A stretch of DNA of 10,194 nucleotides from Chloroflexota bacterium (lineage in GTDB: Bacteria > Chloroflexota > Anaerolineae > Promineifilales > Promineifilaceae): assembly GCA_020353135.1 (NCBI GenBank), contig CP070688.1, positions 2,991,577-3,001,770 on the forward strand, written 5' to 3'. The first letter of the stretch is position 1. Every line of letters begins with the position of its first letter. Positions 7,713 to 10,194 of this stretch are shown piece after piece. The notes under the pieces were generated by a model. It worked only from the letters and a program-made list of their open reading frames with translations. It made no database searches and had not been told where the DNA came from. The position numbers and the translations under genes were made by a program.

Positions 7713-7906
7713 CACAGCCTCTTACTCGAATTCATGCCGATAAGGATAAATAGAGGTAAGGCGACGAATATCAGGGGGTTTTCGGCCGCGAGTTCTTCCA
7801 ACAAAGCCGCTGGGTCTTCCGTGTAGGGCTGTTCTGCGCCAAGGAGCATGATCGTCAATAGACTTATCACCAGATACCCGGCGCACGCTTCGTCAGCCCA
7901 CGCCAT
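7712..7906 (-). CDS. Small membrane protein ORF coupled to the molybdoenzyme
   Basis: This ORF encodes 64 residues and I do not recognise a family. Two hydrophobic stretches are visible, about residues 10-24 (GYLVISLLTIMLLGA) and 45-58 (PLIFVALPLFILIG), separated by an acidic linker of about 20 residues. The C-terminus, NSSKRL, is basic, which by the positive-inside rule would put it in the cytoplasm. Its TGA (7714-7712) shares the A with the ATG of the molybdoenzyme, the TGATG arrangement typical of coupled genes, and this is the main reason to believe it. The start is uncertain: ATG 7906 has no clear Shine-Dalgarno, and an internal ATG at residue 20 would give a 45-residue single-span protein. 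One possible role is a membrane anchor or accessory for the oxidoreductase, which otherwise lacks one; that is speculation. Confidence 0.45.
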   Translation of the reverse strand: MAWADEACAGYLVISLLTIMLLGAEQPYTEDPAALLEELAAENPLIFVALPLFILIGMNSSKRL

Positions 7907-7933
7907 GTGGCGGATTAAATGCGCTATCTCTGA

Positions 7934-7945
7934 GAGTGATCACTC
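7934..7945. repeat. 12-bp perfect palindrome GAGTGATCACTC upstream of molybdoenzyme operon
   Basis: The palindrome is centred between 7939 and 7940, about 30 nt upstream of the start of the small membrane ORF on the minus strand. That is a reasonable place for an operator. It has no central spacer, so it does not match the FNR or CRP consensus. A palindrome of this length occurs a couple of times per 10 kb by chance, so position is its only support. Confidence 0.3.
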
Positions 7946-8210
7946 GCTGTCTATCAATATGCTGTGGGCCAAAGACAGTCCGAATTCTGTTCAATGCGTT
8001 GCTGGCTGGATATTCTGGGGTTCTGTGCGAGCAGCTGTGTATGGATTACCATGGGCCACCAGAGCGGTGTAGGTCGCTGATGCCGGACGACATGATTGAC
8101 GTTCGCGGCGGCAGTGACTATTTTCCTCCGTTCCAGGCAGAAAACAGCATACACTGTCAGAGGGCGCAGGTCAACAATGTGAATAAATTCCCAAAGCTGA
8201 CGCATGACAC

Positions 8211-8227
8211 CCCGGCGTTGCGCCGGG
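8211..8227. repeat. GC-rich hairpin (7-bp stem, 3-nt loop)
   Basis: CCCGGCG and CGCCGGG flank a TTG loop, giving a perfect 7-bp GC stem. Neither strand has a T-run after it, so it is not an obvious intrinsic terminator. It could form in the 5' leader of the M50 peptidase transcript if transcription starts upstream of it. Confidence 0.35.
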
Positions 8228-8281
8228 CCGAGATGAGCAAAGTGGCGCAACGGACAGGGTTACGGCAAACTTAAAGGTGGG

Positions 8282-8295
8282 CTGTCGATCGACAG
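8282..8295. repeat. 14-bp perfect palindrome upstream of the M50 peptidase gene, candidate operator
   Basis: CTGTCGATCGACAG is a perfect dyad centred at 8288/8289, ending 29 nt before the preferred ATG at 8325. A TATCAT hexamer at 8301-8306 could serve as a -10, which would place the dyad in the promoter spacer, but no matching -35 is seen. I infer that it may be an operator; the cognate regulator is unknown. Confidence 0.35.
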
Positions 8296-8324
8296 TCCTT
8301 TATCATGGCGCCCTGAGTACAAAT

Positions 8325-9542
8325 ATGACTTTTTACGGAATTATCGGAAACAATCCACTGGCGATGATGTTCATCGTCATATCGTTACTGAACGTGTATT
8401 ACGCCTTGCGTATCGGCGGCAACATCCGCGGGCGCTGGGCCGATTTCCAACGCGAGCCTCTGCAAATGTGGCAAAAGCGGCAGATCGATCAAGCCGCTTT
8501 CTTTCTGGGTATTCCACTGGGAGTGCTCGTTCACGAACTGGCTCATGCCCTGGCTATCTGGTTTTTTGGTGGCCGGGTGGTCGACGCCGGCTACGGCTTT
8601 TACTGGGGCTATGTGTCTTACCCGACCGCGGGCTTCTCCCCCGAGCAGATGTGGTTCGTTAGCCTCGCCGGTACTATTGGATCACTCGTTTATGGCGTCG
8701 TCGTCTGGCTACTGTTCAGACGGATTCGACGCAGTTCCTACCAATACTTCGGCTTGCGCGTGCTGCGCGTGCATTTGATCTATTCATTGGTCTTCTACCC
8801 CGTATTTACCCTGGTCACGAGAATCGGTGACTGGGACGTCATTTACGATTTCGATGCCACGCCGTTACTGAGCGGCCTTACTTTGGCAGTCCACGCCGGA
8901 GCGCTAGGCCTGTTCTATTGGGCTGACCGGCGAGGCATGTTCGAAATGCCAGGCTTCAACAATCTGGCCGAACAGCAAGAATTCGAGGAGCTGAGAGCCC
9001 GGGCAGCGGCGAACCCGCAGGACGCCCAGGCCAATATCGAGTTGGCCGACGCCTACCGGCGCAGTGGTATGACCAACCTGGCCAAAAAGGAACTCAAGGA
9101 TTTCCTGCGACAGAACCCGAATTCGGCCGAGGCCCATCTACAGATGGCGGCCATCTACGCCGAGAATAAGCGACAGGTACCGAAACGGGCCCGGGACAGC
9201 GCGCAAAGGGCTCTCACCCTTGGATTGAGCAACCCGCGAGGAGTCGCATTTGCCAATATGCTGGTCGGACAATACAGCATCGGGGTCGGCCAGACGGACA
9301 AGGCCATCGACCACTACAGCCAGGGCATCGCCGCCGCCCGCGAGAGCGGACAAAGCGAAACGGCCGGCCAGCTTTACTATCTGCGAGCGGTGGCCTACCG
9401 GCGTAAGGGGCAATACACGGCTGCTTACGGCGACATCCAGGAAGCCATTACCCGAGCCAGGCACGCTGGACAGGGCCAGGCGTTGAGCCACTACGAAGCC
9501 GAGTTGGCCACCATCCAAAGCGAATCTGGAACGAATAATTAA
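8325..9542 (+). CDS. M50-type intramembrane zinc metalloprotease with C-terminal TPRs
   Basis: This is a 405-residue integral membrane protein. Counting from ATG 8325, the first membrane span is about 14-30. The second contains the zinc motif HELAH (H70, E71, H74) in VLVHELAHALAIWFFGG. Further spans are about 107-131, 145-166 and 184-200. The segment IGDWDVIYDF (D169, D171) sits where M50 proteases supply the third zinc ligand. After about residue 205 the protein becomes soluble, with TPR-like pairs at about 217-273 and 297-372, so protein binding is probably cytoplasmic. M50 enzymes cut membrane-embedded substrates, often in regulated proteolysis; the substrate here is unknown. A GTG at 8277 would add 16 residues but crosses the palindrome and has no ribosome binding site; ATG 8325 also has only a weak one. 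Its stop codon lies inside a heptamer repeat (9536-9549). Confidence 0.85.
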   Translation: MTFYGIIGNNPLAMMFIVISLLNVYYALRIGGNIRGRWADFQREPLQMWQKRQIDQAAFFLGIPLGVLVHELAHALAIWFFGGRVVDAGYGFYWGYVSYPTAGFSPEQMWFVSLAGTIGSLVYGVVVWLLFRRIRRSSYQYFGLRVLRVHLIYSLVFYPVFTLVTRIGDWDVIYDFDATPLLSGLTLAVHAGALGLFYWADRRGMFEMPGFNNLAEQQEFEELRARAAANPQDAQANIELADAYRRSGMTNLAKKELKDFLRQNPNSAEAHLQMAAIYAENKRQVPKRARDSAQRALTLGLSNPRGVAFANMLVGQYSIGVGQTDKAIDHYSQGIAAARESGQSETAGQLYYLRAVAYRRKGQYTAAYGDIQEAITRARHAGQGQALSHYEAELATIQSESGTNN

Positions 9543-9549
9543 CAATTAA
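9536..9549 (+). repeat. Two AT-rich heptamers (TAATTAA CAATTAA) at the left edge of the four-helix cassette
   Basis: Two adjacent degenerate heptamers overlap the last codons and TAA stop of the M50 gene (9540-9542). The 12-mer TTAACAATTAAT (9539-9550) recurs inverted at 9969-9980 with 11 of 12 bases matching. The composition differs sharply from the GC-rich surroundings. Confidence 0.6.
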
Positions 9550-9571
9550 TGGAGAATACGGCATTGTTAAT

Positions 9572-9577
9572 GGAGGG
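9572..9577 (+). promoter_or_regulatory. Ribosome binding site GGAGGG that decides the TTG start
   Basis: GGAGGG lies 5 nt before TTG 9583 and is the strongest Shine-Dalgarno match in the window, so it fixes the non-ATG start of the four-helix-bundle gene. The nonamer TTAATGGAG that contains part of it (9567-9575) is also present at 9546-9554, giving a duplicated weak copy of the site 21 nt upstream. Confidence 0.65.
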
Positions 9578-9582
9578 ACGCC

Positions 9583-9945
9583 TTGGCCAAAGGTGATGAC
9601 ATTGAAGAGCGGTTGGTTGAATTTGCAGTTCGGATTATTCGGGTAAGCGGATCGTTACCGGATACGTCGGCCGGACGCCATGTAGGCAGCCAGCTGTTGC
9701 GAAGTGGTACGTCGCCAGCAGCCAACTACGGGGAGGCCCGCGGAGCTGAGAGCAAGCGAGACTTCGTTCACAAACTCAAGATAGTCTTGAAAGAGCTGAA
9801 CGAGTCGAGGATCTGGCTTAAAATCATCGTTCGTAGCGCGCTCATTCCGCCCGAACGACTAGAAGAGTTGCTGGATGAAAACGACCAACTCTGCCGTATC
9901 ATCAACACCAGCATCCAGACAGCACGCAAGGGATCAGGCAATTAA
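9583..9945 (+). CDS. Four-helix-bundle protein, S23/Avd-like (23S rRNA intervening-sequence protein family)
   Basis: This 120-residue protein belongs to the four-helix-bundle family first found in 23S rRNA intervening sequences, which also includes the Avd protein of diversity-generating retroelements. The family signature is clear at residues 35-82: GSQLLRSGTSPAANYGEARG, then SKRDFVHKLKIVLKELNESR and WLKII. The length is typical (115-130). Known relatives form oligomeric helical barrels with basic surfaces; the function of stand-alone members is unknown. The start is TTG 9583, supported by GGAGGG 5 nt upstream. The gene follows the M50 gene by 40 nt and converges on the ABC ATPase gene. It is framed by AT-rich heptamers, which also supply its stop codon, suggesting a recently inserted cassette. 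No reverse transcriptase or rRNA is in the window, so neither a retroelement nor an rRNA intervening sequence can be claimed. Confidence 0.9.
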   Translation: MAKGDDIEERLVEFAVRIIRVSGSLPDTSAGRHVGSQLLRSGTSPAANYGEARGAESKRDFVHKLKIVLKELNESRIWLKIIVRSALIPPERLEELLDENDQLCRIINTSIQTARKGSGN

Positions 9946-9980
9946 CAGTTCACGATTCACAATTCATTATTAATTGCTAA
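9939..9980 (+). repeat. Degenerate tandem heptamers (CAATTCA-like, six copies) at the right edge of the four-helix cassette
   Basis: From 9939 the sequence reads in consecutive sevens as CAATTAA, CAGTTCA, CGATTCA, CAATTCA, TTATTAA and TTGCTAA. The first unit contains the stop codon of the four-helix-bundle gene (9943-9945). The last two contain the stop of the ABC ATPase gene on the other strand (9972-9970). The final 12 bases (9969-9980) are the inverse of 9539-9550 with one mismatch. Confidence 0.6.
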
Positions 9981-10194
9981 TCTCCATTCTCTCGCCGGCC
10001 ATCATGAGGCCTAGTACCTCGGCCGTGATGTCCTTGTTCTCCACGATGCCCATGATCTCGCCGCCGAACATGACCACACTGCGATCGGATAGGGCCCGGA
10101 TTTCGTCCAGGTCTTCTGAGATGAGCAGGGTGGCCAGGCCTTCGGCCCGCTGCAGCAGCAGTTGATTGTGAATATACTCGGTGGCTCCGATGTC
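9970..10194 (-). CDS. ABC transporter ATP-binding protein, C-terminal end (sugar/nucleoside type, partial)
   Basis: The minus strand encodes the last 74 residues of an ATPase whose start lies beyond the right edge. The visible part begins at DIGATEYIHNQLL, just after the Walker B/D-loop region. It continues with LLISEDLDEIRALSDRSVVM and GGEIMGIV. The ISEDLDE sequence, with no switch histidine, is characteristic of the second nucleotide-binding domain of two-domain ATPases that energise simple-sugar and nucleoside importers (RbsA/NupO-like). The protein would therefore be about 500 residues and membrane-associated with a permease pair. Its final residues, EISN, and its TAA stop (9972-9970) fall within AT-rich heptamer repeats. 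It converges on the four-helix-bundle gene, with 24 bp between the stops. Confidence 0.88.
   Translation of the reverse strand, partial: DIGATEYIHNQLLLQRAEGLATLLISEDLDEIRALSDRSVVMFGGEIMGIVENKDITAEVLGLMMAGERMEISN

Larger units (their letters stand above)
7907..8324. other. Divergent intergenic region with palindromes
   Basis: This 418-bp region separates the minus-strand molybdoenzyme operon from the plus-strand M50 peptidase gene and should carry promoters for both. It holds a 12-bp perfect palindrome at 7934-7945, a GC-rich hairpin at 8211-8227 and a 14-bp perfect palindrome at 8282-8295. Overlapping ORFs on both strands (7936-8274 plus, 7954-8250 minus) have no recognisable domain, hydrophobic pattern or ribosome binding site, and I do not call them genes. 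No strong -35/-10 pair is evident. Confidence 0.55.

Noticed and set aside
7936..8274. 112-residue plus-strand ORF and an overlapping 98-residue minus-strand ORF in the divergent intergenic region
   Set aside because: Neither has a domain, a ribosome binding site or a plausible amino-acid pattern, and they overlap each other almost completely.
9583..9945. Possible diversity-generating retroelement (Avd-like protein)
   Set aside because: The four-helix protein is in the same superfamily as Avd, but no reverse transcriptase, template repeat or variable C-type lectin gene is present. The window ends soon after, so this cannot be supported.

Overview
The window looks like a piece of a moderately GC-rich bacterial chromosome, most likely from Chloroflexota (Anaerolineae/Caldilinea-like). 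That placement is an inference. It rests on the very large BTAD-AAA-TPR regulator, the M50 peptidase fused to TPRs, a two-ATPase sugar/nucleoside ABC transporter protein, and a stand-alone S23-type four-helix-bundle gene. No rRNA, tRNA, CRISPR array or transposase was found.

Layout, left to right. (1) Positions 1-3731, plus strand: a regulator with a winged-helix/BTAD N-terminus, an AAA ATPase and a TPR tail. It enters from the left edge and is interrupted by an in-frame TGA at 3210-3212. An ATG follows the TGA at once, and the same reading frame continues to 3731. (2) Positions 3755-4892, minus strand: a two-gene operon, a small CoA-binding Rossmann protein followed by a HemG-like flavodoxin. 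Their ends converge on the regulator. (3) Positions 4896-5327: non-coding, with a candidate minus-strand promoter and an FNR-type dyad placed as an activator site for that operon. (4) Positions 5328-7906, minus strand: a molybdopterin/4Fe-4S oxidoreductase of about 794 residues. It is preceded by a 64-codon membrane ORF whose stop overlaps the oxidoreductase start (TGATG). (5) Positions 7907-8324: a divergent intergenic region with two perfect palindromes and a GC hairpin. (6) Positions 8325-9542, plus strand: an intramembrane M50-type metalloprotease with C-terminal TPRs. (7) Positions 9583-9945, plus strand: a four-helix-bundle (S23/Avd-like) gene framed by AT-rich heptamer repeats and a near-perfect 12-bp inverted repeat. 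(8) Positions 9970-10194, minus strand: the C-terminal end of an ABC transporter ATPase that continues beyond the right edge.

The redox genes (molybdoenzyme, flavodoxin) and the FNR-like dyad suggest a link to low-oxygen metabolism, but no substrate can be assigned. The points most worth checking are the stop codon inside the large regulator, the repeat-framed four-helix cassette whose repeats supply the stop codons of three adjacent genes, the small membrane ORF coupled to the molybdoenzyme, and the FNR-like promoter.
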